This document shows, in pieces, positions 1 to 8,967 of a stretch of 64,000 nucleotides of DNA. The stretch is from NCBI RefSeq assembly GCF_003096995.1, contig NZ_QENU01000001.1, forward strand, positions 62,001 through 126,000, read 5' to 3'. How positions within the stretch are numbered: the first letter of the stretch is position 1; each line of letters begins with the position of its first letter. This DNA is from Alitibacter langaaensis DSM 22999 (lineage in GTDB: Bacteria > Pseudomonadota > Gammaproteobacteria > Enterobacterales > Pasteurellaceae). The notes beneath the pieces were generated by a model that saw nothing but the letters and a program-made list of their open reading frames with translations, was not told the DNA's origin and did no database searches. The translations under genes were made by a program, and so were the position numbers.

Positions 1-20
1 TGCAAAATAATGAAAAAATC

Positions 21-56
21 GACCGCACTTTTGTGCAAAACAGTAAAAGTGCGGTC
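21..56 (+). terminator. Uptake-signal hairpin upstream of nrfB
   Basis: Two inverted uptake signals form a 12-bp perfect stem (21-32 with 45-56) around a 12-base loop. It is followed only by AGTTTCT, so the U-tract is weak. It probably lies between the nrfA gene expected upstream and nrfB, where it could act as a partial terminator or an mRNA 3'-end stabiliser. The stem is seen directly; the role is inferred. Confidence 0.6.
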
Positions 57-85
57 AGTTTCTAGCAAGAATTAAGGTAATGATT

Positions 86-727
86 ATGAACTTATTAACA
101 AAATTTGCAAAACTCTCAGCGCTGCTAGGGGCGATGTTTGTTGCGATCTCAGTTCAAGCGGAGAATGCAAAGCCTGCGACAGAACAAAATGTACCTGTTG
201 CTGCCTTTGATCAGACCCTTGATAACGTTCGTGATCCCAATAAATATTGTGCTCAATGCCATAATTTGGATACTACGCCTGATCAGGCTGTGGGAACCAA
301 TCATGCGGGTAAATTCCACGGTACGCACTTAACAAAAGAAAACCCAACAACAGGTAAACCTATTACTTGTGTAACCTGTCACGGCAACATTACAGAAAAT
401 CACCGCAAAGGTGTAAAAGATGTAATGCGTTTCCATGGTTTATGGGATAAACAGCAAACCGTGAAATATACGCCAGCAGAACAAAACCAAGTTTGTTTCT
501 CTTGCCACCAACCAGAAAAATTACAAGAAAAATTCTGGGCGCATGATGTTCACTCAATCAAATTGCCATGTGCAAACTGCCACAAATTACACCCTGAAAA
601 AGAAGCAATGAAAGGCATTGCAGTGAAAGAGCGTGTAAAACTTTGTGTAGATTGCCATAGTGAACAGCAAAAACAGAAAGAAGCTCGAGAAAAACAATTA
701 GCGACCGAACAAAAGGATAAACAATGA
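86..727 (+). CDS. nrfB: Pentaheme c-type cytochrome NrfB
   Basis: Periplasmic electron carrier that passes electrons from the NrfCD quinol dehydrogenase to the NrfA nitrite reductase. Five CXXCH heme-binding motifs are present (CAQCH near residue 55, then CVTCH, CFSCH, CANCH, CVDCH), as expected for NrfB. The N-terminus is a signal peptide ending near VQA. An in-frame ATG lies at 80, but AAGG at 74-77 is 8 bases from the ATG at 86 and only 2 from the one at 80, so 86 is preferred (213 aa). The stop overlaps the nrfC start (ATGA), indicating translational coupling in an nrfBCD operon. The C-terminal tail is Lys/Gln/Glu rich. Confidence 0.93.
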   Translation: MNLLTKFAKLSALLGAMFVAISVQAENAKPATEQNVPVAAFDQTLDNVRDPNKYCAQCHNLDTTPDQAVGTNHAGKFHGTHLTKENPTTGKPITCVTCHGNITENHRKGVKDVMRFHGLWDKQQTVKYTPAEQNQVCFSCHQPEKLQEKFWAHDVHSIKLPCANCHKLHPEKEAMKGIAVKERVKLCVDCHSEQQKQKEAREKQLATEQKDKQ

Positions 728-1404
728 CAGCTTGCTCACGCCGAAACTTTGTTTCTGGAGTGGGGGCATTAATCCTTACAACGGGAGCAACAGTTAGTTT
801 AACGGCACAAGGTGAAAGTGATAAACAAGCTAAACCAAAACGCTATGCAATGGTACATGACGAAACAGCTTGTATCGGTTGTACAGCCTGTATGGAAGCT
901 TGCCGCGAAACCAACCAAGTGCCAGAAGGTGTTTCTCGTTTGGAAATTATCCGTAGTGAACCTATCGGCGAGTTTCCGAATCAAGAATACGAATTTTTCC
1001 GTCAATCTTGTCAACATTGTACCAATGCGCCATGCGTTGCGGTATGCCCGACAGGTGCATCTTATATTGATCCTGAAACGGGAATTGTTGACGTTCATAA
1101 AGATCTTTGTGTGGGTTGCCAATATTGCGTTGCAGTATGTCCATATCGTGTTCGTTTTATTCATCCAGTGCATAAAACGGCAGATAAATGTAACTTCTGT
1201 CGCGATACCAATTTGGCAAACGGCAAACAACCTGCTTGTGTTGAAGCCTGCCCAACCAAAGCGCTCACATTTGGCGATATGAATGATCCACAAAGTGCGG
1301 TGGCGATGAAAGTTAAAATGAATCCAGTGTATCGCACCAAAGTGGAATTGGGTACTCAACCAAACTTATACCATATCCCATTCGGCAAGGGGGAGCATAG
1401 ATAA
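724..1404 (+). CDS. nrfC: NrfC, 4Fe-4S ferredoxin-type subunit of the nitrite reductase electron chain
   Basis: Iron-sulfur protein that, with NrfD, oxidises quinol and feeds NrfB. The N-terminus has a twin-arginine type signal (SRRNF followed by a hydrophobic stretch), so Tat export is likely. Four cysteine clusters for 4Fe-4S centres are visible: CIGCTACMEAC, CQHCTNAPCVAVCP, CVGCQYCVAVCP, and CNFC paired with CVEACP. The 226-aa length is normal for the family. The start overlaps the nrfB stop and the stop overlaps the nrfD start (TAATG). Confidence 0.93.
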   Translation: MTACSRRNFVSGVGALILTTGATVSLTAQGESDKQAKPKRYAMVHDETACIGCTACMEACRETNQVPEGVSRLEIIRSEPIGEFPNQEYEFFRQSCQHCTNAPCVAVCPTGASYIDPETGIVDVHKDLCVGCQYCVAVCPYRVRFIHPVHKTADKCNFCRDTNLANGKQPACVEACPTKALTFGDMNDPQSAVAMKVKMNPVYRTKVELGTQPNLYHIPFGKGEHR

Positions 1405-2363
1405 TGAACGAATATGTACCATTTCACACTCCGAACCTTGTTTGGCACAGCACCATTGCAATTTACTTGTTCTTATTAGGGATTTCATCAGGTGCAGTGC
1501 AATTAGCGATTGCTTATCGCCGCACCCATAAGTTGGAAAAACCGAATGAAAACTGGATTGTACGCAGTGCAGTATTCCTTGGAACAGTGCCTACATTAAT
1601 TGGTCTAACACTTTTGATTTTCCACCTTGCACGTCCGTGGACTTTCTGGAAATTGATGTTTAACTATCAATTTAATTCCGTAATGTCTATGGGGGTGATG
1701 CTTTTCCAAATTTATATGCTATTTATGGTGATTTGGATTGCAGTTCTTTTCAAGGCAGAAATTGATGCGTTAATTAAACGTTTTGTACCAAAACTTCAGT
1801 TCTTAACAAGCTGGATTGGTAAACTTGAACGTATTTTTTCCGCAGCAGAAGTGGTTTTATTTATCTTAGCCGCCGTATTAGGTGCATATACAGGTTTCTT
1901 GCTTTCAGCGTTAATCAGCTATCCAATGCTGAATAACCCAGTATTGCCAGCGTTGTTCTTGGCTTCGGGAACGTCCTCTGGTATTGCTGCAACCTTCCTA
2001 TGTATCTTACTGGCTGGTAAATTAAAAGGTGATAGCCACGAAGTGCATTTTATGCACAAGTTTGAAGTGCCAATTATGGTAACTGAGCTTGGTTTGATTG
2101 TGTGCTTTTTCGTTGGTTTACACTTTGGTGGTGGTCAGAAAGTGGTCGCATTACACAACGCTTTATCTGGTTTTTGGGGCGTGGTGTTCTGGCTTGGCGT
2201 TTTCTTAATCGGTATTATGATCCCACTCATTGCCAACCTATTTGCCAGCGACAGACTCAAATATAATGTGAAATTTATTATTTGGGTGTCAATTTTTGAC
2301 TTAATCGGTGTGCTTTGCCTACGCTACTTTATTTTGTACGCAGGGCAATTAACAGTCGCCTAG
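1404..2363 (+). CDS. nrfD: NrfD, membrane quinol-oxidising subunit
   Basis: Polytopic inner-membrane protein of the NrfD/PsrC family, the quinol-binding partner of NrfC in formate/quinol-dependent nitrite reduction. The 319-aa product has a run of hydrophobic helices along its whole length and the family N-terminus (FHTPNLVWHSTIAIYLF). Its start overlaps the nrfC stop. A strong hairpin follows at 2382-2409, before nrfE. Confidence 0.92.
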   Translation: MNEYVPFHTPNLVWHSTIAIYLFLLGISSGAVQLAIAYRRTHKLEKPNENWIVRSAVFLGTVPTLIGLTLLIFHLARPWTFWKLMFNYQFNSVMSMGVMLFQIYMLFMVIWIAVLFKAEIDALIKRFVPKLQFLTSWIGKLERIFSAAEVVLFILAAVLGAYTGFLLSALISYPMLNNPVLPALFLASGTSSGIAATFLCILLAGKLKGDSHEVHFMHKFEVPIMVTELGLIVCFFVGLHFGGGQKVVALHNALSGFWGVVFWLGVFLIGIMIPLIANLFASDRLKYNVKFIIWVSIFDLIGVLCLRYFILYAGQLTVA

Positions 2364-2381
2364 TAAAGGTTATCTATTGTA

Positions 2382-2409
2382 AAATAAGGGCGTTTTTGCG
2401 CCCTTATTT
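2382..2409 (+). terminator. Hairpin after nrfD
   Basis: An 11-bp perfect stem (2382-2392 with 2399-2409) closes a TTTTTG loop. The U-tract is short (TTATTTGT, partly inside the stem). It probably terminates or attenuates the nrfBCD message before nrfE, which starts 114 bases later. Confidence 0.65.
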
Positions 2410-2523
2410 GTCACTTAAAGCCTGCGACAATCACAAAATCTATTTATTATTTCAGGCGGCAAGCAAAGACTCTTTGATATTCTTGTCTGATCTTAGAAAT
2501 TTTTGAGAATGATGTAACCAACT

Positions 2524-4446
2524 ATGCTACCTGAACTCGGATTTATCGCATTACTTATCGCTATATTGGCTTCGGCATTACTTTTTATTGTGCCGACTAT
2601 AGGGATTTATAAAAATAACCTGAATTTTGTCCGCACTTCTTGGGGGCTGAGTTATCTTTTCACCATTTTCACAACCATTTCTATTGGTATTTTGGCTTAT
2701 AGTTTTGCGGCAGATGATTTCTCTTTAGAATACGTTGCAGCACATTCCAATTCGCAATTACCCACCTTCTTCAAACTAGCAGCTACATGGGGCGGGCATG
2801 AAGGTTCAATGCTATTTTGGCTATTTTCGTTGAGCCTATGGGTAAGCATATTTGCCTATGCCAGCCGAAAAATTGATCCGGTTATTGCAACACGCACCTT
2901 ATCTGTTTTAGGGCTATTATGCCTAGGATTTGGGCTGTTTATCCTTTATTTTTCCAACCCATTTATTCGCCAATTCCCAGTGCCACCAGAAGGGCGTGAT
3001 TTGAATCCAATGTTGCAAGATGTGGGGTTGATTTTCCACCCGCCGTTGCTCTATTTAGGCTATGTGGGATTTGCCGTGAATTTTGCTCTTACCATTGCCG
3101 CATTACTGAGTGGACATTTAGATGCAGCATTGGCGCGCTGGATGCGACCTTGGGCATTAGTTTCTTGGTTATTGCTCACACTCGGCATCGTGCTAGGCGC
3201 TTGGTGGGCATATTACGAACTTGGCTGGGGCGGCTGGTGGTTTTGGGATCCCGTAGAAAATGCGTCTTTAATGCCATGGCTGCTTGGATTGGGCTTATTG
3301 CATAGTTTAGTCGTCACCGAACAGCGGGGCATTTTTAGCTATTGGACAATCCTATTCTCTTTGTTCGCTTTTGCTTTTAGTTTGTTGGGAACATTCATCG
3401 TGCGTTCTGGGGTATTAACCTCTGTGCATGCATTCGCCGTGGATGGCGAACGTGGAACAGCATTGCTGGTATTATTTTTCCTATTGACCGTTGGTTCTTT
3501 CACATTATTTGCACTCAAAACGCAGTTGCGCCAAAGTGCGGTCAGATTTTCACTAATTTCAAAAGAAACCTTATTATTGAGTGCGAATGTTCTTTTCTCC
3601 GTTGCCACCCTCACCGTATTTATCGGCACGTTTTACCCTATGCTGTTCAACGCATTAGGCTGGGGTTCTATTTCTGTTGGCGCGCCTTATTTCAACAGTA
3701 TTTTCCTGCCGTTAATTATTATTTTATTGGTTGCGATGGTGTTGGTGCTTGCCACAAAATGGCAAAAAATTAACCGCACTTTATGCTTAAAACGCCTATT
3801 ATTGCTGATACCAAGTGCGATTTTAGCCTATGTTTGGATTAGCGCCACAATTTCGCAAGATGAAAGCTTGAAGTTTAATCTTGTCGCTTTTCTCTTAATC
3901 TCACTCGCCATTTGGCTATTTTTTGCTACCCTTTGGACGAATTGGCGCGCAATGAGCATAAAACGTCTTGGTATGATTTTGGCGCATTGTGGTGTGGCGG
4001 TAACAGTGATTGGTGCAGTGATGTCGAGCTATTTCGGCTCTGAAATTGGCGTCAGACTTGCGCCGAATCAGCGTCAAACATTAAATGGCTATGAATTTCA
4101 TTATCTTGGTTTCACCAATGAAATTGGTGCGAATTATACTAGCGAAAAAGCCCACTTTGATATTTATAAAAATGGTGTGAAACAGATCTCACTTTTCCCA
4201 GAGCGCCGTTATTACGATGTGCGCACGATGAATATGTCCGAAGTCGGCATCAGTTGGGGATTGTTAGGGGATATTTACATTGTTATGGGTGACAAATTAA
4301 CCAAAGAAAGTGGTGTTTCTGGTGAGTTTACTTTCCGCCTACATTATAAACCGTTTATCGGCTGGCTATGGTTTGGTGGAATACTGATGGCTTTCGGAGC
4401 AATGCTTGCCGTAATGGGATTAAATCGAAAAACTAAGAGATATTAA
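2524..4446 (+). CDS. nrfE: NrfE, CcmF-like heme lyase subunit
   Basis: Large membrane protein of the CcmF/NrfE family; with NrfF and NrfG it attaches the special heme of NrfA to its CXXCK motif. The 640-aa product has many membrane segments and the tryptophan-rich heme-handling motif GGWWFWDPVENASLMPW near residue 235, plus a periplasmic domain before the last helix. The nrfBCD neighbours and the nrfF and nrfG genes downstream favour NrfE over housekeeping CcmF. An internal uptake signal lies at 3534-3542. The next gene on this strand is reached only after an oppositely oriented tRNA. Confidence 0.88.
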   Translation: MLPELGFIALLIAILASALLFIVPTIGIYKNNLNFVRTSWGLSYLFTIFTTISIGILAYSFAADDFSLEYVAAHSNSQLPTFFKLAATWGGHEGSMLFWLFSLSLWVSIFAYASRKIDPVIATRTLSVLGLLCLGFGLFILYFSNPFIRQFPVPPEGRDLNPMLQDVGLIFHPPLLYLGYVGFAVNFALTIAALLSGHLDAALARWMRPWALVSWLLLTLGIVLGAWWAYYELGWGGWWFWDPVENASLMPWLLGLGLLHSLVVTEQRGIFSYWTILFSLFAFAFSLLGTFIVRSGVLTSVHAFAVDGERGTALLVLFFLLTVGSFTLFALKTQLRQSAVRFSLISKETLLLSANVLFSVATLTVFIGTFYPMLFNALGWGSISVGAPYFNSIFLPLIIILLVAMVLVLATKWQKINRTLCLKRLLLLIPSAILAYVWISATISQDESLKFNLVAFLLISLAIWLFFATLWTNWRAMSIKRLGMILAHCGVAVTVIGAVMSSYFGSEIGVRLAPNQRQTLNGYEFHYLGFTNEIGANYTSEKAHFDIYKNGVKQISLFPERRYYDVRTMNMSEVGISWGLLGDIYIVMGDKLTKESGVSGEFTFRLHYKPFIGWLWFGGILMAFGAMLAVMGLNRKTKRY

Positions 4447-4454
4447 GAGAGAAG

Positions 4455-4530
<76 letters not shown>

Positions 4531-4548
4531 ACTGATGAAAGTGCGGTC

Positions 4549-4576
4549 ATTATATGAATTTTTTTCTGCCTTGCAA
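4549..4576 (-). promoter_or_regulatory. Promoter of tRNA-Thr
   Basis: On the minus strand TTGCAA (4571-4576) and TATAAT (4549-4554) are separated by 16 bases. The expected start near 4542 is about 12 bases before the mature tRNA 5' end. An uptake signal (4539-4547) covers the presumed start site. Confidence 0.75.
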
Positions 4577-4597
4577 CTATTTTTAATGAAATTTTAA

Positions 4598-5128
4598 ATG
4601 ATGAAAAAGAAATTCCTATTATTTTTGCCCTTAATCGCAATTTTAGCCGTGTGCATATTGCTGTTAGTCGGGTTGCATCAAGACCCCAAAAAGATTGCAT
4701 CTGCCTTGATTGATAAACCCGTGCCAGAGTTTTTTCAGGCAGATTTACAAGATCCGCAGCGGATTCGCAGCAACAAAGATTTTCCTAAACAAGCCTTTTT
4801 GCTCAATGTGTGGGGCAGCTGGTGTTATTATTGCAAGCAAGAACATCCCTTGCTGAAAGAGTTGGCAGCGCAAGGCATTAAAATTGTGGGGCTGAATTAT
4901 CGCGATAAACAACAAAATGCGTTGGAATATTTGCAACATTCGGGCGATCCATTTTTATTTAGCATTGATGATAGCCGTGGCACTTTGGCTATGAAACTAG
5001 GTGTCGATGGTGCGCCTGAAACCTATATTGTGGATAAATATGGTGTTATTCGTTATCGCTATTCGGGCGCATTTGATCGAGAGGCAATACAGCAAGTGAT
5101 TTTGCCCGAATTAGAAAAATTAAAGTAA
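4598..5128 (+). CDS. dsbE: DsbE/CcmG-family thioredoxin of the Nrf heme attachment system (NrfX-like)
   Basis: Membrane-tethered periplasmic thiol-disulfide oxidoreductase that probably keeps apocytochrome cysteines reduced for heme attachment. The N-terminal anchor ([16 protein letters not shown]) precedes a thioredoxin fold with the active site [13 protein letters not shown] near residue 75 and a cis-proline region [12 protein letters not shown]. The 176-aa length fits DsbE. The placement before nrfF and nrfG argues for a role dedicated to NrfA maturation rather than general Ccm work. A second ATG directly follows the first (4601). Confidence 0.85.
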   Translation: MMKKKFLLFLPLIAILAVCILLLVGLHQDPKKIASALIDKPVPEFFQADLQDPQRIRSNKDFPKQAFLLNVWGSWCYYCKQEHPLLKELAAQGIKIVGLNYRDKQQNALEYLQHSGDPFLFSIDDSRGTLAMKLGVDGAPETYIVDKYGVIRYRYSGAFDREAIQQVILPELEKLK

Positions 5129-5188
5129 AAAGAAACGATAACGTTCAATAGCGATGATAATCAGAGCGAAAGCGCAGTGGATGATGAG

Positions 5189-5647
5189 ATGAAATTTTTA
5201 GCCTTGTTTTTTTTATTTTTTGCCAGTTTTGTGCAAGCGGAAATGGTGGATACCTTTCAATTTAAAAATATGGAAGATCGCACACGGGCAGTGGCGTTAG
5301 CCAAATCTTTGCGTTGTCCACAATGCCAAAATCAAAATCTGGTGGAATCCAATTCGCCCATTGCCTATGATCTTCGCCTTGAAGTGTATAAAATGATTGA
5401 TGAAGGCAAAAGCAACGAGCAAATCGTGGAGGTTATTACGTCCCGTTTTGGTAACTTTGTGTTGTATAAACCGCCGGTTCAATGGAAAACGGCATTGTTA
5501 TGGGGATTGCCGCTCGCTTTAGTGTTGTTCGCTTTCGTGCTGGTATGGCGTTATGCGAAACAGCGAGAAAAAATAATGCCAAAAACGACCGCACTTTCAA
5601 ACCAACAAAAACAAGCACTTGCAGATTTACTTGAGAAAAAACAATGA
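5189..5647 (+). CDS. nrfF: NrfF, CcmH-like heme lyase subunit
   Basis: Periplasm-facing, membrane-anchored protein that handles the apocytochrome thiols for the NrfEFG heme lyase. It shows the family motif LRCPQCQNQNLVESNSP and a C-terminal membrane helix (ALLWGLPLALVLFAFVLVW). I place the start at the ATG at 5189, where a clean signal peptide begins (MKFLALFFLFFASFVQA); a GTG at 5177 would add four residues (MDDE) in front of it. The stop overlaps the nrfG start (ATGA). An uptake signal lies in the 3' end (5588-5596). Confidence 0.87.
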   Translation: MKFLALFFLFFASFVQAEMVDTFQFKNMEDRTRAVALAKSLRCPQCQNQNLVESNSPIAYDLRLEVYKMIDEGKSNEQIVEVITSRFGNFVLYKPPVQWKTALLWGLPLALVLFAFVLVWRYAKQREKIMPKTTALSNQQKQALADLLEKKQ

Positions 5648-6480
5648 TATTGACAGTTGGAATCGTTATTTTTGCACTAATTATTTTGCTCATTTTCGTG
5701 CCATTTGCTCAACAAATTGATTGGCATAAAAATCTGCGTCAGCAGCAAAATATTGCGCTTTATCAGCAACAAATGGCACAGCAACCTGCGCCTGAATTAG
5801 CCGATGAATTTAGCCAACGTTTATTAGACGATGAACAAAGCTTGCAAAACAATCAATCGCCCTTGCAACAGACAAAAAGTGCGGTCAAATTTTCACCTGT
5901 TTTTTTGATTGGCTTGTACTTTCTATTGATCTGTTTGCCGTTGGCTTATTATTTCTCTCTTCACCGTTTTGATTTTGTGCAGCAGGGCAGAGAAGCGTTT
6001 GCCGAAAAACGTCAGCAAATTCAAACCGCAACGGCAACTGAGAAGAATGATGATTACATTCTTTCGATGCAAAATACATTGCGCCGCGATCCCAATAATG
6101 CCGAGGCTTGGTTAGAACTAGGGCAAGCCTATGCCTTTAATAATGAATTCGATCATGCGCTGGTGGCTTATAGCAACGCCGAAAAAATTTCTGGCAGCAA
6201 GCCTGCGATTTTAGGATTGGCTGCCACCGCATTGTATTATCAAGCAGGGCAGCGCATCACGCCAAAAGCACAGCAACTTATTGATGCCGCACTAGCAGAA
6301 GACGCCTACGAAACATCGAGTTTATCATTGCTCGCCTCTGATGCCTTTCTTAAACGGGATTATGCGAATGCCTTGAAATATTGGCAGAAATTACTTGATA
6401 GCGAACGGCAAGAAGTCAATCGCCGTCAAACCATCGAAAGTATGGAAATGGCGCGCAGTTTATTAAATAATCAACCCTAA
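5644..6480 (+). CDS. nrfG: NrfG/CcmI-type TPR protein
   Basis: Apocytochrome chaperone subunit of the heme lyase. The 278-aa protein has an N-terminal membrane helix (TVGIVIFALIILLIFVPFA), a second helix near residue 85 and a C-terminal tetratricopeptide region (NAEAWLELGQAYAFNNEFD). It is longer than E. coli NrfG and has the two-helix CcmI layout. The start overlaps nrfF by four bases. A terminator follows, so this is the last gene of the cluster. Confidence 0.8.
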   Translation: MILTVGIVIFALIILLIFVPFAQQIDWHKNLRQQQNIALYQQQMAQQPAPELADEFSQRLLDDEQSLQNNQSPLQQTKSAVKFSPVFLIGLYFLLICLPLAYYFSLHRFDFVQQGREAFAEKRQQIQTATATEKNDDYILSMQNTLRRDPNNAEAWLELGQAYAFNNEFDHALVAYSNAEKISGSKPAILGLAATALYYQAGQRITPKAQQLIDAALAEDAYETSSLSLLASDAFLKRDYANALKYWQKLLDSERQEVNRRQTIESMEMARSLLNNQP

Positions 6481-6483
6481 GCG

Positions 6484-6514
6484 AAAACCTATACGGCTCT
6501 GAAGTATAGGTTTT
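6484..6514 (+). terminator. Terminator after nrfG
   Basis: An 11-bp perfect stem (6484-6494 with 6504-6514) encloses a 9-base loop. The right arm ends in TTTT and is followed by ATTTCCCC. It closes the nrf cluster. Confidence 0.75.
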
Positions 6515-6589
6515 ATTTCCCCGAATTCTGCTCGCTTTTCACAAAATTTTCATTAAACTAACCGCACTTTTCCTTTAATTTAACCCATT

Positions 6590-7801
6590 ATGAATTATTC
6601 AGAAACAATCATTATCGGCGCTGGGGCAGCGGGCTTATTTTGCGCGGCGCAAATTGGCAAAGCAGGCAAGCCTGTGACCATTCTTGATAGTGGCAAAAAA
6701 ATTGGACGCAAAATTTTAATGTCTGGCGGTGGTTTTTGTAATTTCACCAATCTGGATGTGCGCCCTAGCTGTTATTTATCGCAAAATCCCCATTTTGTGA
6801 AATCCGCGCTGGCACGTTATACGCAATGGGATTTTATTGCTTTGGTGAACGAATATGGCATTGCTTATGAAGAAAAGGCACAATCGGGGCAACTTTTTTG
6901 CACGCATAGCGCGCAAGATATTGTCGATATGCTAGAGCAGGAATGCCATAAGGCTGGGGTTGCGATCCAATTAAGACAAACCGTTGAATCTGTGCAACGC
7001 ATAGAAAATCAGGACAGCGCGCGGTTTAAAATTCAAACCAATGTGGCAGAATGGCAGTGCCAAAATTTAGTGATCGCCACGGGGGGATTGTCGATGCCGG
7101 CGTTGGGGGCATCCCCTTTAGGTTATAAAATTGCAGAACAGTTTGGGCTTGGCGTGCTTCCGCCGCGGGCAGGTTTAGTGCCTTTTACTTATCGCGAAAC
7201 GGATAAATTTTTGACCGCACTTTCAGGCGTTTCATTAACGGTTGAAGTCGCTTGTTCTAATATGCATTTCCACGGGGATATGCTGTTTACTCATCGTGGA
7301 TTATCGGGACCGGCTATTTTGCAAATTTCCAGTTATTGGCAGCCGAATGAAACGGTATCCATTGATCTTTTGCCCGCAAAGAACATTGCGGATATTTTAG
7401 AACAATGTCGCCAAACTTCGCCGAATATGCAGTTAAAAAATGCATTAATTCAGCATTTGCCGAAACGATTAGTGGAAATTTGGATTGAGCAAAATTGGCT
7501 TTCTATCGCCCATAAGGCCGTTGCGCAATTAAGCAAAATGGATTTGCAACAGCTGCATGCACTGACTCATCAATGGCAATTTTCACCAAATGGCACGGAA
7601 GGATACCGTACCGCAGAAGTGACGTTAGGCGGGGTGGATACGAAAGAGATTTCTTCAAAAACGATGGAAAGTCATAAAGTGGCGGGGCTATATTTTATTG
7701 GTGAAGTGCTTGATGTCACAGGTTGGTTAGGCGGCTTTAACTTTCAATGGGCGTGGAGCTCAGGCTTTGCTTGCGCAGAAAGTATTGTGGCAAAAGAATA
7801 G
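6590..7801 (+). CDS. HI0933/YhiN-family NAD(P)/FAD-dependent oxidoreductase
   Basis: Flavoprotein of the HI0933-like family (BaiN/YhiN relatives); its physiological substrate in Haemophilus is not known to me. The N-terminus has the dinucleotide-binding loop IIGAGAAGLFCAAQIG, followed by a GRKILMSGGGFCNFTN segment. The C-terminus carries the family signature GEVLDVTGWLGGFNFQWAW. The 403-aa length is typical. It is preceded by the nrf terminator and converges on dapF. An uptake signal lies inside the gene near 7213. Confidence 0.85.
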   Translation: MNYSETIIIGAGAAGLFCAAQIGKAGKPVTILDSGKKIGRKILMSGGGFCNFTNLDVRPSCYLSQNPHFVKSALARYTQWDFIALVNEYGIAYEEKAQSGQLFCTHSAQDIVDMLEQECHKAGVAIQLRQTVESVQRIENQDSARFKIQTNVAEWQCQNLVIATGGLSMPALGASPLGYKIAEQFGLGVLPPRAGLVPFTYRETDKFLTALSGVSLTVEVACSNMHFHGDMLFTHRGLSGPAILQISSYWQPNETVSIDLLPAKNIADILEQCRQTSPNMQLKNALIQHLPKRLVEIWIEQNWLSIAHKAVAQLSKMDLQQLHALTHQWQFSPNGTEGYRTAEVTLGGVDTKEISSKTMESHKVAGLYFIGEVLDVTGWLGGFNFQWAWSSGFACAESIVAKE

Positions 7802-7955
7802 CGGTGTAGGCTGCCTATAATCTGTTTGTCATTGCGACAAATAATTGTGTAAAAGTATTGTGGCGGAAGCCGCAAAAGTGCGGTCGATTTTTAAGAAATT
7901 TTTTGGGGACGTGTTCTTTATTATGCAATGCCATTACGCATTGCCAGCCGAAGAA

Positions 7956-7979
7956 AAGGGTAAGCCTGCGCTTACCCTT
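7956..7979 (-). terminator. Terminator of dapF
   Basis: A 9-bp perfect stem (AAGGGTAAG with CTTACCCTT) has a 6-base loop. On the minus strand it follows the dapF stop by 5 bases and runs into TTTTCTT. It may also stop transcripts arriving from the plus strand. Confidence 0.8.
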
Positions 7980-7984
7980 GATAT

Positions 7985-8809
7985 TTACAGTTTGATTACG
8001 CCATCGTAAATGTGCGTGGCATCGCCCGTCATATACAGTGGCTGCCCTTCACCTTCCCATTCAATGGTAATTGAGCCACCAGGCAAATCGACTTGCACTT
8101 GGTGATCTAGCAAGCCTTGCATAATGCCTACGGCTGCCGCCGCACAAGCGCCACTTCCACAAGCTTGCGTTTCGCCTGCGCCGCGTTCATAGACTCGCAA
8201 TTTAATGTGATGACGATTAACCACTTGCATAAAGCCCACATTAACGCGCTCAGGAAAACGTTCATGGCTTTCAAGTAACGGCCCTAATTCGGCAACATTG
8301 GCGGTTTCAACATTATCCACTTGTACCACACAATGCGGGTTACCCATTGAAACCACACCGCATAACACTGTTTGAATATCGGTGCGCAAAATGTAATTTT
8401 TTTCAAATTTATTGGCGATAAATGGCACTTTCGCAGGTTCCCAAATGGGTTCGCACATATTGACTCGGATCATCCCATCTTCTTTTACCGTTAAAATCAT
8501 ACGACCTTTCGCCGTGCTAACCGAGATGTCTTTTTTATTGGTTAATCCTTTTAAGGTTACGAAGCGGGCAAAACATCTTGCTCCGTTGCCACATTGCGCC
8601 ACTTCACTGCCGTCAGCATTAAAAATACGGTAATGAAAATCCAGTTCGGGATCATAAGGCGGTTCTACCACGAGCAACTGATCAAAGCCAATACCACGAT
8701 GGCGATCCGCGAGTTTTTTGATCACATCTTCAGGAAAGAAGAGGTTTTGGGTCACCGCATCAACGACAACGAAATCATTGCCTAAGCCGTGCATTTTGGA
8801 AAATTGCAT
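7985..8809 (-). CDS. dapF: Diaminopimelate epimerase
   Basis: Converts LL- to meso-diaminopimelate, needed for lysine and as the third residue of the peptidoglycan peptide. Both catalytic cysteines are visible, in [12 protein letters not shown] and [13 protein letters not shown], and the N-terminus is the conserved [16 protein letters not shown]. The 274-aa length is standard. It is transcribed away from uppS from its own promoter at 8843-8871. The product supplies the murE enzyme encoded later in this window. Confidence 0.96.
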   Translation of the reverse strand: MQFSKMHGLGNDFVVVDAVTQNLFFPEDVIKKLADRHRGIGFDQLLVVEPPYDPELDFHYRIFNADGSEVAQCGNGARCFARFVTLKGLTNKKDISVSTAKGRMILTVKEDGMIRVNMCEPIWEPAKVPFIANKFEKNYILRTDIQTVLCGVVSMGNPHCVVQVDNVETANVAELGPLLESHERFPERVNVGFMQVVNRHHIKLRVYERGAGETQACGSGACAAAAVGIMQGLLDHQVQVDLPGGSITIEWEGEGQPLYMTGDATHIYDGVIKL

Positions 8810-8842
8810 TTTTCCGTCCTATTTTAAATTTTTCATTCGGGC

Positions 8843-8871
8843 ATTATACCGTTGCATAAAAATGACTTCAA
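8843..8871 (-). promoter_or_regulatory. dapF promoter
   Basis: On the minus strand TTGAAG (8866-8871) and TATAAT (8843-8848) are 17 bases apart. The predicted start near 8836 gives a leader of about 25 bases before dapF. Confidence 0.7.
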
Positions 8872-8883
8872 TCGCAAAAGAAA

Positions 8884-8912
8884 ATGACAGAAATAGGGGC
8901 TTATGCTATATT
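8884..8912 (+). promoter_or_regulatory. uppS promoter
   Basis: ATGACA (8884-8889) and TATATT (8907-8912) are 17 bases apart, with an extended -10 TG at 8904-8905. It lies inside the longest possible uppS reading frame, which argues against that upstream start. Confidence 0.6.
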
Positions 8913-8967
8913 CTTGTCAATTTGTCTTGCCGTAAGTGCGGTCAGAAATTTGAGAATTTTAAAGAGA

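Noticed and set aside
799..1359. Antisense frame of 186 codons opposite nrfC
   Set aside because: Its Cys/Thr/His/Arg-rich composition mirrors the cysteine clusters of nrfC; no start signals.
2315..2506. 63-codon frame across the nrfD-nrfE spacer
   Set aside because: Starts inside nrfD in another frame, runs through the hairpin, no ribosome site.
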